A stretch of 64,000 nt of DNA, from contig NZ_CP014206.1 in assembly GCF_001563225.1 (NCBI RefSeq), positions 1,302,001 through 1,366,000 on the forward strand, given 5' to 3'. Position 1 is the first letter of the stretch. Every line of letters starts with the position of its first letter. The stretch is from Pseudodesulfovibrio indicus (lineage in GTDB: Bacteria > Desulfobacterota > Desulfovibrionia > Desulfovibrionales > Desulfovibrionaceae). Positions 47,824 to 57,007 of the stretch are shown here, piece by piece. A model generated the notes under the pieces. The model worked only from the letters and a program-made list of their open reading frames with translations, did not search any database and was not told the origin of the DNA. The translations under genes and the position numbers were made by a program.

Positions 47824-48396
47824 CTAGATGCCCAGATGGGGCAGCCCGCTGGCCCGGTAGGGCGCGCTGAACTGCTTGTAGTCAAAGAATTGCCTGTCGT
47901 TGTGGACCAGGTCCCGGTGACAGTCCGTGCAGCGATACTCCTGGCCGCCCGCGGCATAGAGCACCTTGCGGTGCGCCAGCATGGCCCCGCGCTTGCCGGG
48001 GATGTGCAGGATGTTGCGGTGGCACTTCATGCACTGGTCGTTCTTCATGGTCGACCAGATGCGCTCGCGCATGACCTTTCGATCATAAGTCTCGTCCCCG
48101 CCCGTGAAATGGGCGAAGACGTCCTTCATCCCGTGCATGGTCTTGGTGAAGAAGAAATCGACCGTGTCGTGCGGCGCGGGCAGGTGGCAGTCCATGCAGT
48201 CGGCCACGAAGCCCTGGGCGTTGTTGACGTGGGTCGAGGTCTTCCAGGCCATGACGGCCGGCCGGATCTCGTGGCAGGAGCCGCAGAACTCCGGCGTCGA
48301 GGTCCTGACCATGGTGTAGTAGGTCATGCTGAAGAGCGGGAATGCGATCACGATGCCGCAGAGGACCAACAGGACCGCTTTGGTTTTTCGCTCCAT
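47824..48396 (-). CDS. NapC/NirT-type tetrahaem cytochrome c
   Basis: A 190-residue membrane-anchored cytochrome: one N-terminal helix (about 8-28) then four CxxCH motifs (CGSCH, CMDCH, CMKCH, CTDCH). Its role is to oxidise menaquinol and feed a periplasmic reductase. It begins its operon, with the HAO-like gene starting 11 bases after its stop. ATG 48396 has AGGAGGAGG directly upstream; an earlier start adds 13 unlikely residues. Confidence 0.92.
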   Translation of the reverse strand: MERKTKAVLLVLCGIVIAFPLFSMTYYTMVRTSTPEFCGSCHEIRPAVMAWKTSTHVNNAQGFVADCMDCHLPAPHDTVDFFFTKTMHGMKDVFAHFTGGDETYDRKVMRERIWSTMKNDQCMKCHRNILHIPGKRGAMLAHRKVLYAAGGQEYRCTDCHRDLVHNDRQFFDYKQFSAPYRASGLPHLGI

Positions 48397-48567
48397 ACCT
48401 CCTCCTGGTTGCGATGCCCCGTCGCTCCGGACCACAAGCCCCCGGCCCGGATGCAGTGGGGGATTGTGACCCTCATAGCAGAGATTGGCGCAGTTTGGCA
48501 GTAGAAAGAGGTTATTTTTTCAGGAAAGTGTCAGATTTTTGCGTTTTTGAGGGGCAGGACGCGAAAA

Positions 48568-48593
48568 AAGGCCGGGAAACGTTCCCGGCCTTT
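48568..48593 (-). terminator. Terminator of the caspase-SUMF1 transcript
   Basis: AAAGGCCGGGAA-CG-TTCCCGGCCTTT, perfect stem; on the minus strand it continues into T-rich sequence. It separates the caspase gene from the cytochrome pair. Confidence 0.85.
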
Positions 48594-48625
48594 ATTGTTT
48601 GAATCGGCGTTAGTCTCGATCCGGA

Positions 48626-50191
48626 TCACTGGTCCATGCGGACAACACGGAAGCCGATGACGTCCGAGAACTGCGAACTCAGATGATAGTCATGCCCTCT
48701 TCGTTCACCGAGTTTGCTCGTTATGGAGGCTTGTCTGGCGCCTTGGCTCTTGGCCATTCTGTCTCTGCTCCTGACGTTCAAATCCCGCACCTGGGACATG
48801 TATCCTCCGCCGCGAATGACCTTCAGGCGGGAATCCTCCCGGACCTCCGGGTTGTTCGGATCATGCTTCTCGTACGCCGAGGAGTCGTAGTCGTCCCGGC
48901 ACCATTCCCAGACGTTGCCGGACATGTCGTGCAGCCCGAGTGCGTTCGGGGCCTTGGTCCCGACGTCATGGGAGCCGTCCTTGCTGTTGCTGTGATACCA
49001 GGCCACGTCTCTGTAGTCCGTGACGTCCTGGTCGGGGTTGGCGCCCCCCGCAGCGGCGTATTCCCATTGAGCTTCGGTCGGGAGGGAGTATCTTCCGGAG
49101 CCCGTTTCGCCGAGTCTGCGCACGAATTCCATGGCCTGCTCCCAGGAGATGCCGTCCGCGGGCTTGCCGAGGCCTTTGTTGTAGAAGGAATCGGAGTCCA
49201 TGACCGTTGTCCATTGTCTCTGGGTCACTTCATATTTGCCGATCCAGAAGCCGTCCAGGCAGACCTTGTGCGCCGGGGAGTTGTCGCCCATTAGCCGGTC
49301 CTCGCCCATGGTGAAGCAGCCCGCCGGGACCCAGACGAATTCCATGCCCGTGGTCGGCTCGGTCCAGGTGGTGCGGTTGAAGACCATGGCCTGGTTGTCC
49401 TTGATCTCGTCGGATGCAGGGACGGACGGGACGGGGCGGTCGGCGTCGGACACGGGAGCCCCCAGGTAGACCTCGGCCAGAAGGGAGGAGGCGTCCCAGG
49501 GGATTTGGCGGCGGCCGGTCTCCGCGACCACGTCTATGCGGGTCTTGAGCAGTATTTCGCGGATGGAGAGCTTGGGATCGCGCAGGTGTTTGAGCAGATA
49601 TTTGGTGTACACGCCGTTGCGCCCCTGGCCGTCGGAAGCGAGCTTGCCCGGAGAGGTGGCAAAGGCCACCACCGAGCCGAGGGGCGCATCCATGATCGCC
49701 AGTCCCCGGTTGGCCGAGCGGAATTTGCGGACGAACGGGTTGTTCCGGCAGGCGTCGAGGATGATGATCGACGAGCGCGGCCCGGCTCCCTCCATTTCCG
49801 CCAGAACGTACCGCGAGTCCACGGTCCGGTATTTGACGTCCGCCTCGGAGTCTATGCCCGCGTGCAGCGGGAAGAGGTAGTTGATGCCCTCCACCTCGGC
49901 GCCGTGGCCCGCGAAATAGAACAACCCGATCTCCGCCCCCCGTAGGTTTTTGCCGAAGGCGTTGATGGCGCGTTCCATCTGGTTCCTGTCGCCGTTCTTG
50001 AGCAGGTTGACCTCGAAGCCGAGCTCGATGAGGGCGGTGGCGATGTCGGTGGCGTCGTTGGCCGGGTTCTGCAGCGGGGCCTGTTCGTAGTCGCTGTTGC
50101 CGATGACAAGGGCGACGCGGGAGGAGGCCCGGGCCGGTGAGGAAAGGGCGAGCAGGACGGCGGCGAGGGAGACAAGGATCAATGTGCGCAT
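48626..50191 (-). CDS. Exported caspase (C14)-SUMF1 domain protein
   Basis: A 521-residue protein with a signal peptide (cleavage near ARA-SS). Residues 24-245 form a caspase-like C14 domain with His96 in FYFAGHGAEV and Cys148 in ILDACRNNPF, so the catalytic dyad is present. Residues 283-521 form a SUMF1/formylglycine-enzyme fold (MEFVWVPAGCFTMGE; SGNVWEWC; VIRGGGY). The C-terminal part does not show the Cys pair of true formylglycine enzymes, so the domain is more likely a binding module. Both should act in the periplasm. The next gene upstream is the haem-motif kinase, 64 bases away on the same strand. Confidence 0.88.
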   Translation of the reverse strand: MRTLILVSLAAVLLALSSPARASSRVALVIGNSDYEQAPLQNPANDATDIATALIELGFEVNLLKNGDRNQMERAINAFGKNLRGAEIGLFYFAGHGAEVEGINYLFPLHAGIDSEADVKYRTVDSRYVLAEMEGAGPRSSIIILDACRNNPFVRKFRSANRGLAIMDAPLGSVVAFATSPGKLASDGQGRNGVYTKYLLKHLRDPKLSIREILLKTRIDVVAETGRRQIPWDASSLLAEVYLGAPVSDADRPVPSVPASDEIKDNQAMVFNRTTWTEPTTGMEFVWVPAGCFTMGEDRLMGDNSPAHKVCLDGFWIGKYEVTQRQWTTVMDSDSFYNKGLGKPADGISWEQAMEFVRRLGETGSGRYSLPTEAQWEYAAAGGANPDQDVTDYRDVAWYHSNSKDGSHDVGTKAPNALGLHDMSGNVWEWCRDDYDSSAYEKHDPNNPEVREDSRLKVIRGGGYMSQVRDLNVRSRDRMAKSQGARQASITSKLGERRGHDYHLSSQFSDVIGFRVVRMDQ

Positions 50192-50255
50192 GGAGGCTCC
50201 TGAAATGGTCTTGTCACTGTCGCATACAGAAAAACCGAAGGGTTGTGAAGGTCTC

Positions 50256-52526
50256 CTACAGTTCGCACTCGGCCCTGGGGAAGGTGATTTCAAAGCAGGC
50301 GCCGCCCTCGTCCCAGGAGGAGGCGCGGATGTCCCCGCCGTAGTCGGTGACGATGCCGTAGGAAATGGACAGCCCCAGGCCGGTCCCCTTGCCCACGTTC
50401 TTGGTGGTGAAGAACGGCTCGAACAGCCGCTCGCGGATGGCCGGGGGGATGCCCTCGCCCGTGTCGCAGATGCGGAACACGACCTTGTCGGGCGTTCCCG
50501 CCGAGGTGATCAGGACGCGCTTGTCCGGGTTCTCCTTGTTCCCGGCCCAGCGGTCCTCGATGGCGTCGCGGGCGTTGAGCAGCAGGTTGATGACCACCTG
50601 CTCCAGCCGGTTGGAGTCGGCCATGATCAGCGGCAGGTCCGGGTCCAGGTCCCAGACCACCTCGATGTTGTGGACCATGAGCTGCTGGTGGAAGAACTCG
50701 AAGCCGCGTTCCAGGACCTCGTTGACCTGCACCGGCATGGTCCGCAGGTCGGACTTGCGCCCGAACTCGCGCATGTGCTCGATGATCTTGGCGGCGCGGT
50801 CCACGTGGGTGGAGATGCCGTCCGCCATCTCGCGCATGATGTCCGGGGCCACTTCGGTCCCGTTCTCCACCTTGCGCGTCAGCAGGTTCGAGATCGCCTT
50901 GAGGATGGTCAGGGGCTGGTTCAGCTCGTGGGCCACGCCCGTGGACATCTCGCCCAGGGTGGTCATCTTGCTGGCCTGGATGAGCTGCTGCTCGGCCTCG
51001 ACCTTGCGGGTCACGTCCGTGCAGGTGACGATGAGCGTGTCGCGCTCCTCGAACCGGGCCGGGGAGATGCGCAGGAAGACGAAGAACTGCCGCCCGGACT
51101 TGTCCACGTGGGTGCACAGCTCGATGGCCGGGCAGGTGCGCAGCTGCTCCTCCCAGTCCTTGGCCTCGCCGGGCCGGAAGAAGCCCATGAACGAACGGCC
51201 GCGCAGCTCCAGCTGGGTCCAGCCGTACATCTCCTGGGAGGGCTCGTTGCAGTTGAGGATTTCCAGGGTCTCCCGGTCCAGGACGAAGACCGCGTTGGGG
51301 ATGGAGTCGAAGATGGCGTGGTAGCGGTGTTCGGACGCGGCCAGCTTGGATTCCAGCTCGCGGCGGTGGGTGATGTCGATCATCATCTCCATGGCGGCCA
51401 CCACCTTGCCGTCCTCGTTGCGCACCGGGGAGGTGTACACGATCCAGTGGATGGGATGCCCGTTCTTGGCCATGCCCGACTCCTCGGACATGTGCGGCAG
51501 CCCGTCCTGGAAGGTCCGGTCCACGGGACAGACCTCGCACTTCTCCAGCCGTCCCTTGTTCACCTGCCAGCATCGCTTGCCCATGGGCAGGCCGAAGTGT
51601 TGCTCGTACGCCTTGTTGTGCCGGATCACCCGGTAGTCGGTGTCCACCACCGAGACCAGGCAGGGTACGTTGTCGAACAGGTTGCGGAACTCCTCGCGCT
51701 GCTCCATGAGCTCGCGGTGCTTCTCGGTGACCCTGCGGCCCATCATGTTGAAGGCCTCGCCCAGGGTGCCGATCTCGTCCACCTGCTCGATGTCGATGTC
51801 GGTGTGGCCCTTTTCGCCGCTGATGCCCCGGGTGGCGGTGATGAGCCGCCGGATGGGCCGGAAGATGAACCGGTAGGTGAAGGCGAACAGGGCCAGGAAG
51901 GTGGCCGCGAACACGACCACCGAGATGCCCATGTTGGCGCGCTCGAACATGAGGATCATGGCGTTCTTGGACTCCATGTTCACGGTCACGTCCAGCAGGC
52001 CGAGGACCTGTTCGTCCTTTTCGTGCACGTGGCACGGGCCGGGCGAGCATCCCTCTGAGTTGGCGATGGGGGTCATGATGGCCATGAGCTGGCGCTTGCC
52101 CGACTCGACCATGCGGGTGCGCTTCTCGAGCGGCATGTTGGGCGGCGGCGGGTCGTACTGGTGGCAGATCCAGCAGGAGGGCGCGTGCTGGGAGATGACC
52201 TTGCCTATCTCCTCCGGGATGTTCGAAAAGACGATGCGTCCCTGCTTGTTGTAGACCCGGATGGACTCGATCTCTTCCTGCTTGCTGATGTTGTTGATGT
52301 TCTCTTTGATGTCCTCTTCGTTGTCGAGCATCATCGCATAGTGCAGGGCGAGCATGATCGTGTCGGACACCATCTCGATGTCGGACATGACGTTGGAGAC
52401 CACGTTGCTCTTGAAGTAGTAGACGTTGAACCCGGTCCACAGGAAGATGCACAGGAGCAGCGTCACGCCGCCCGACAGGATCATCTTCGCGATCAGACTC
52501 TCGCGGAATCTCTTGAGCACCTTCAC
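50256..52526 (-). CDS. Sensor histidine kinase with two periplasmic haem-c motifs
   Basis: A 756-residue membrane kinase. A helix (about 15-35) is followed by a periplasmic domain holding CWICH at 118-122 and CSPGPCH at 160-166, one standard and one CX4CH haem-c site. After a second helix (about 200-222) come HAMP, two PAS domains (about 280-400 and 405-515; the first contains CEVCPVDRTF), HisKA (STGVAHELNQPLT) and HATPase (GKGTGLGLSISYGIV). It probably senses redox state or a gas through haem. Its place beyond rrf2 in the hmc regulatory block suggests it tunes electron transfer. Confidence 0.9.
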   Translation of the reverse strand: MKVLKRFRESLIAKMILSGGVTLLLCIFLWTGFNVYYFKSNVVSNVMSDIEMVSDTIMLALHYAMMLDNEEDIKENINNISKQEEIESIRVYNKQGRIVFSNIPEEIGKVISQHAPSCWICHQYDPPPPNMPLEKRTRMVESGKRQLMAIMTPIANSEGCSPGPCHVHEKDEQVLGLLDVTVNMESKNAMILMFERANMGISVVVFAATFLALFAFTYRFIFRPIRRLITATRGISGEKGHTDIDIEQVDEIGTLGEAFNMMGRRVTEKHRELMEQREEFRNLFDNVPCLVSVVDTDYRVIRHNKAYEQHFGLPMGKRCWQVNKGRLEKCEVCPVDRTFQDGLPHMSEESGMAKNGHPIHWIVYTSPVRNEDGKVVAAMEMMIDITHRRELESKLAASEHRYHAIFDSIPNAVFVLDRETLEILNCNEPSQEMYGWTQLELRGRSFMGFFRPGEAKDWEEQLRTCPAIELCTHVDKSGRQFFVFLRISPARFEERDTLIVTCTDVTRKVEAEQQLIQASKMTTLGEMSTGVAHELNQPLTILKAISNLLTRKVENGTEVAPDIMREMADGISTHVDRAAKIIEHMREFGRKSDLRTMPVQVNEVLERGFEFFHQQLMVHNIEVVWDLDPDLPLIMADSNRLEQVVINLLLNARDAIEDRWAGNKENPDKRVLITSAGTPDKVVFRICDTGEGIPPAIRERLFEPFFTTKNVGKGTGLGLSISYGIVTDYGGDIRASSWDEGGACFEITFPRAECEL

Positions 52527-52556
52527 ACCTCCCTCGCGGTGCGGGCCGGGGCCCGG

Positions 52557-53000
52557 CTATTCGGTCATTTCGGGCGGGTTCTCGGGGCAGAGGAACGCGT
52601 CCTTCATCAGGTCGCGCAGGGTGTAGGAATCAAGCATCCGGTACATGGCCAGGGAGGCGTCGTCCCAGATGGAGCGCTTGAGGCAGACGGCCGCGCGCGG
52701 GCAGGTGGACGGGTCGCCCTCGCAGCCCAGGACCTGTTCCTCGCCGTCCAGGATGCGGGCCACCTCGCCGATGGAGATGTCCTCGGGCTTTCGGACCAGC
52801 ACGTTGCCCCCGTTGGGGCCGCGCTTGCCCTTCACATAGCCCGCCTGCTTGAGCATCTTGATGAGCTTTTCGAGGTATTTGAGGGAGAGTCCCTCGCGGT
52901 CGGCGGTGTCCTTGCTCGGGACCGGGCTGCCGTCCGGGGAGTGGAGGGCGATGTCCAGAAGCAACCGGGTGCCGTATCTGCTGCGTGTGGTCAGTTTCAT
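52557..53000 (-). CDS. rrf2: Rrf2-family regulator (hmc-linked)
   Basis: A 147-residue winged-helix regulator of the family named after Rrf2 of the D. vulgaris hmc locus. The N-terminus KLTTRSRYGTRLLLDIALH and the recognition wing KRGPNGGNVLVRKP are typical. Three Cys in CEGDPSTCPRAAVC (C-x6-C-x5-C) are placed as in IscR-like proteins that hold an Fe-S cluster, so redox or iron sensing is likely. ATG 53000 gives the standard start; the longer open frame is not conserved. It lies between two kinase genes, all facing away from hmc on the same strand. Confidence 0.9.
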   Translation of the reverse strand: MKLTTRSRYGTRLLLDIALHSPDGSPVPSKDTADREGLSLKYLEKLIKMLKQAGYVKGKRGPNGGNVLVRKPEDISIGEVARILDGEEQVLGCEGDPSTCPRAAVCLKRSIWDDASLAMYRMLDSYTLRDLMKDAFLCPENPPEMTE

Positions 53001-53105
53001 AAAACCGTTCCTGGGGGCGAAAGAAGGTGTCGCGCAGGGTGCGCCCCGGAAGCATAGGGAAAATCGGCGCGACAATCAATCGGGCGCGCCGTCCCTCCCG
53101 AGCCC

Positions 53106-55016
53106 CTACGCCCCGTCGCCGGCGGGCAGGGTGATGGTGAAGGTCGAACCCTTGTCCGGGGCCGACTCCACGGTGATCGAGCCGCCGTGCTGTTCGATGG
53201 TCTGGTTGGATATGAACAGGCCGATGCCCGTGCCCTTCTTGCCCTTGGAGGAGAAGAAGAGGGTGAATATCTTGTCCCTGGTCTCGCGGTCCATGCCCAT
53301 GCCGTTGTCGGCCACGGTGACGATGAGTTCCGCGCCCTCGCGCCGGGCCGAGAACTCGAGCCGGGCGCCCATGCGGCATTCGCCGGCGTCCACCCCGTTC
53401 TCCAGGAAGTTGACCAGGGCCGCGGACAGGGCCGCGGTGTCGGCCTTGAGCATGCCCAGGCCGTCGGGGATGTCGCGGATGAACTCCACGCAGGCGGTCT
53501 CCGCCTTGGGGGCCACGATGTCCGACGTGGAGCGCAGGAACTCGGCCGCGTCCACGGTCTCGGTCTCCAGCTCCCGCGACTTGGCGTAGTAGAGGATGTC
53601 GAGGACCATCTTCTTGACCCGGCCGATCATGGACTTGAGGGTCTTGGTGGCCGCGGCCACGCGCTCCTCGTCGCCTTTGTTCAGGCCGGATTCGAGGCGG
53701 TAGATGCCGCCGTCCAGGGAGGTCAGCATGCCCTTCACGCCGTGGGACATGGAGCCGAGCATGATGCCGAGCGAGGTCAGGTGGTCCTGGAGCCTGCGGA
53801 TCTCGGTGATGTCCGTGGACATCTCCATGGCCTGGACGACCTTGCCGGAGACGTCGTGGATGGGCGCGGACTGGACGAGCATGTTCTTGCGCTCGCCCTT
53901 GAGGGTGGTGACCACGGTCTCGTGCTGGCGCGACAGGCCGTCCTTGAAGGTCTCGCGGACCAGGCAGTCGCCGCACTGCTCGTCGCGGTGCTTGTAGGCG
54001 GTGTAGCACGGCTTGCCAGAGGCCTCGCCGAAGTCCTCGATGAACCGCCGGTTGGCCTCGGCGATGGACAGGTCCGGGTTCTGCACGGTGATGTAGCAGG
54101 GGGCCTCGTCGAACAGCCGCTGGTACTTGTACTGGGTGGTCAAAAGCTCGTCGTGGAGGCGCTTGAGCTCGGTCATGTCCACGGAGATGTCCAGGACCAG
54201 CTCTATGTCGCCCTCGGTGTTCGGCAGGGGGGCGGTGAAGACCGTTACCGGAATTTCCTCGCCGTCCTTGCCCAGGAAATTTTCCTTGCTCCGCTGGCCG
54301 CGCCCGGTCTCGAAGGTGCGCTGCACCGGGCAGGCGTTGCCCGGCGAGTTGCGGTCGGAGTAGATATCGAAGCTGTTGTTGCCCACCTGGTTGCCGAGGC
54401 GCTCCTCGAACAGGGTGTTGTGGGCCACGATCTCGAGATAGCGGTTGTGGATGGACACCAGGCAGGGCAGCTCGTTGAACAGGCCGTAGCCGGTCTCCAC
54501 GTCGCGGGCCGCGTCGGACAGGGCCGCGGACAGCCCCTCGACCACCTGGGAGGCGGCCTTCTGGCGTTCCAGCTCGACGATGCGCTGGGTCTTCTCCTCC
54601 ACCAGCCGCTCCAGGTTCTCGGTGTACTCGCGCAGCTGGAGCTTCATCCGGTACCGCTCGCGGGCGCGCTCCAGGGAGACCTCGAGGACGTCGTTGTTGA
54701 TGGGCTTGGTGATGAAGTCCGAGGCGTCGAACTTGAGCGACTCGATGGCCAGGTCCATGTCGCCGTGGCCGGTGATCATGACCACCTCGGTGTCGGGGGA
54801 CTTCTCCTTGATGGCCTTAAGGAGCTCTATGCCGTCCATGACGGGCATCTTGATGTCGGTGAAGACGATATTGGGCCTGAACCCGTCGAACATGTCGAGG
54901 GCTTCGCGGCCGTTGGCGGCGGTTTCGACTTCGTAGCCGAGGTCCATCAGCGACAGGCCGAGGAAGCGGCGAACGCCTTCCTCGTCATCAACGAGCAGCA
55001 ACCGTTTGAAATCCAT
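53106..55016 (-). CDS. Receiver-PAS-PAS histidine kinase-like protein
   Basis: A 636-residue soluble signalling protein. An N-terminal receiver (about 1-120; phospho-acceptor in IVFTDIKMPVMDG) is followed by a coiled coil (about 125-170) and two PAS domains (about 185-300 and 305-425). The PAS domains carry Cys clusters (NACPVQRTF; CGDCLVRETF). The dimerisation box is SMSHGVKGMLTSLDGG, which is not the standard HExRT, and the HATPase has VADNGMGMD and GKKGTGIGLFISNQTI. It sits beside two single-domain receivers, its likely phosphotransfer partners. Confidence 0.88.
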   Translation of the reverse strand: MDFKRLLLVDDEEGVRRFLGLSLMDLGYEVETAANGREALDMFDGFRPNIVFTDIKMPVMDGIELLKAIKEKSPDTEVVMITGHGDMDLAIESLKFDASDFITKPINNDVLEVSLERARERYRMKLQLREYTENLERLVEEKTQRIVELERQKAASQVVEGLSAALSDAARDVETGYGLFNELPCLVSIHNRYLEIVAHNTLFEERLGNQVGNNSFDIYSDRNSPGNACPVQRTFETGRGQRSKENFLGKDGEEIPVTVFTAPLPNTEGDIELVLDISVDMTELKRLHDELLTTQYKYQRLFDEAPCYITVQNPDLSIAEANRRFIEDFGEASGKPCYTAYKHRDEQCGDCLVRETFKDGLSRQHETVVTTLKGERKNMLVQSAPIHDVSGKVVQAMEMSTDITEIRRLQDHLTSLGIMLGSMSHGVKGMLTSLDGGIYRLESGLNKGDEERVAAATKTLKSMIGRVKKMVLDILYYAKSRELETETVDAAEFLRSTSDIVAPKAETACVEFIRDIPDGLGMLKADTAALSAALVNFLENGVDAGECRMGARLEFSARREGAELIVTVADNGMGMDRETRDKIFTLFFSSKGKKGTGIGLFISNQTIEQHGGSITVESAPDKGSTFTITLPAGDGA

Positions 55017-55101
55017 TACACCCTCCGGGAGTTCCGTTCCGGCCGCCGCCCCCTGCTGCCGCCTGCGAACGGGTCCCCAGTCCCTGGATTGACGTGCCGG
55101 G

Positions 55102-55458
55102 CTAATCGCCCAGCGCTTCCCGCACGATCTGGATCACATCCGCCGGGTCGAAGGGCTTCTTGATGGTCGCCACGGCCCGCCTGATGGCCAGGTGGATTCC
55201 CGAAAGCCCGGAGATGACGATCACCGGGATGTCGGAGAATTCCTTCTCACTGGTAAGCCGACGGTAGAATCGCGGGCCCCATTCGTGGGGCATCTCGATG
55301 TCCAGCGTGATGAGGTCCGGCCTTTCGGCCATGGCCACTTCATAGGCTGAGATTCCGTCGGAAGCGCGGCAGGTATCGTATCCGTGGTCTTCGAATACGC
55401 TGATGAGGTAATCGACGATGTCCGGATCGTCGTCCACCACCATGATTTTCTTTGGCAT
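55102..55458 (-). CDS. CheY-like response regulator 1 (Rrf1-like)
   Basis: A 118-residue single receiver: acidic pocket DDDPD (residues 9-13), phospho-acceptor Asp in LITLDIEMPHEWGP, conserved Lys in TIKKPFDP. The unusual PHEWGPRFYR after the Asp is shared with the next gene, showing recent duplication. In D. vulgaris a receiver named Rrf1 follows hmcF and pairs with Rrf2; here there are two. It has no output domain. Confidence 0.88.
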   Translation of the reverse strand: MPKKIMVVDDDPDIVDYLISVFEDHGYDTCRASDGISAYEVAMAERPDLITLDIEMPHEWGPRFYRRLTSEKEFSDIPVIVISGLSGIHLAIRRAVATIKKPFDPADVIQIVREALGD

Positions 55459-55598
55459 GAGCTCTACCTGTGTTCAAGTGGCGGGATTATCCCGCAACGG
55501 ATGAAACGTATACTCAACCTGCGCACGAGTTCAAGTCGGAAAATTCGGCCCGCGAACCGTGAACGATCCGCGGGCCGGTAAATCCAACCCGGTTGCCC

Positions 55599-55952
55599 TT
55601 AGCCGATTGCGTCCTTGACGATCTTCAGCAGCTGGGCGGGTTCAAAAGGCTTGGTAAGGCTTGCGATCGCCTTGGGAATAGCGTACTTGATCGCGTTGAG
55701 CCCGCTGATGACCACCACCGGGGTGCGCTTCAGCGTCTCGTCCTGGCTGATCTTGCGGTAGAACCGCGGACCCCATTCGTTGGGCATTTCCAGGTCCAGC
55801 GTGATCAGGTCGGGCTTCTCGGTCTTGGCGATCTCGACAGCCTCGGCCCCGTCGGTGGCGGTCACGGTCTCATAACCGTTGTCACCGAGCAGTTCGGACA
55901 GATACGAACGGATTTCCTTGTCGTCGTCGACGATCAGGATCTTCTTGGACAT
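55599..55952 (-). CDS. CheY-like response regulator 2 (Rrf1-like)
   Basis: A 117-residue single receiver close to the preceding one: DDDKE pocket, Asp in LITLDLEMPNEWGP, Lys in SLTKPFEP, and the shared EWGPRFYRK. A strong AGGAGG sets the start at 55952, seven codons inside a longer frame. The two receivers may compete for one kinase or split its signal. Confidence 0.9.
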   Translation of the reverse strand: MSKKILIVDDDKEIRSYLSELLGDNGYETVTATDGAEAVEIAKTEKPDLITLDLEMPNEWGPRFYRKISQDETLKRTPVVVISGLNAIKYAIPKAIASLTKPFEPAQLLKIVKDAIG

Positions 55953-56082
55953 AGCATTCCTCCTGGTACTCACGAATCATTCGGTTGATTCTTGATTTGC
56001 CGCAGCCGCTCCCGCCAAGGCCGGCTGCGGCATTAATATTTTCACGGCGCGCCCGACACCCGTCGGGCGCGCCCTCTCAACT

Positions 56083-56976
56083 CTATACCTTGTCCGGCTT
56101 GGACACGCTGACCACCGGGCAACCGGCGCGCAGGATGACCTGCTCCATGGTGGAGCCGATGCGGGCCAGTTCCGGGTCCAGCTCGCGCGAATGGTGCGCC
56201 ATGACCACCAGGTCGGCGGACCGCTCGCGGGCGAGCTTGACGATCTCCACGTAGGGCACGCCTTCCCAGACTTCGATGTCGAAGTTCTTGAAGTCGCCCA
56301 TCATCGGGCCGTAGGTCTCGCGGATGCGGGTCCGGGCGGCGATGAGTTGGTCTTCGATGGCGTTCTGGTCCAGCACCTTGCCGCTGATGTCCAGGGCGTG
56401 GAACAGGGTCAGGTCGCAGTCCAGGTCCCTGGCCTGGGCCAGGGCGAACTTGAAGGCGTTCTCCGCCTGCTTGGAGAAGTCGGTGGCGAAGACGATGTTG
56501 CCGAAGCCGCCCCAGTAGGAGGCGGTCTCGCGGTGCACGGTCATCACCGGGCAGCGGGCGGCCTTGGCCACGCGCTGCAGCGTGGAGCCGGGGTACCCCT
56601 TGCGGTAGGCCGACGAGTCGCCGGAGCTGGCGCCCATGACGATCAGGTCCACGTCCTCGGCGCGGGCGACCCGCAGGATCTCGCGGTGCGGCACGCCGGT
56701 GGTGGTGATGATCTTGGCGTACTTCACGGACTCGATCTGCTTCTCGAAGGTGGATTTCAGCTCCTCCTCGACCCAGGACCGGTACTCGTCGTCAACCTCG
56801 ATCTCCTCGCCGGTGCGGACGTCGTTGACCACCTGGGAAAAGGCCTTGGTGGGAACGCCCATGACGTTGAACACCAGGACCTCGGCCCCGTACCGCTTGG
56901 CCATGTCGAAGGCCACGCGGGCGGCGCCGAAGGTGGACGGAGCACCGCTGGTTGCCAGTAGAATCTTCTTGAACAT
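56083..56976 (-). CDS. Universal stress protein (two Usp domains)
   Basis: A 297-residue protein with two Usp folds. Domain 1 (about 1-150) opens MFKKILLATSGAPS and ends VMGASSGDSSAYRKGYPGSTLQRV, which resembles the G-2x-G-9x-G-S/T nucleotide-binding loop. Domain 2 (about 160-297) opens NIVFATDFSKQAENAF and ends LELDPELARIGSTMEQVILRAGCPV. Its location between hmcF and the receivers makes it part of the hmc regulatory block. Its role there is unknown. Confidence 0.92.
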   Translation of the reverse strand: MFKKILLATSGAPSTFGAARVAFDMAKRYGAEVLVFNVMGVPTKAFSQVVNDVRTGEEIEVDDEYRSWVEEELKSTFEKQIESVKYAKIITTTGVPHREILRVARAEDVDLIVMGASSGDSSAYRKGYPGSTLQRVAKAARCPVMTVHRETASYWGGFGNIVFATDFSKQAENAFKFALAQARDLDCDLTLFHALDISGKVLDQNAIEDQLIAARTRIRETYGPMMGDFKNFDIEVWEGVPYVEIVKLARERSADLVVMAHHSRELDPELARIGSTMEQVILRAGCPVVSVSKPDKV

Positions 56977-57007
56977 AGTTCACCTCATCCTTTGGTTGCT
57001 CGTCCGT

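Noticed and set aside
48626..49345. SUMF1 domain as an active formylglycine-generating enzyme
   Set aside because: No catalytic Cys pair is visible near the C-terminus and no sulfatase gene is near.
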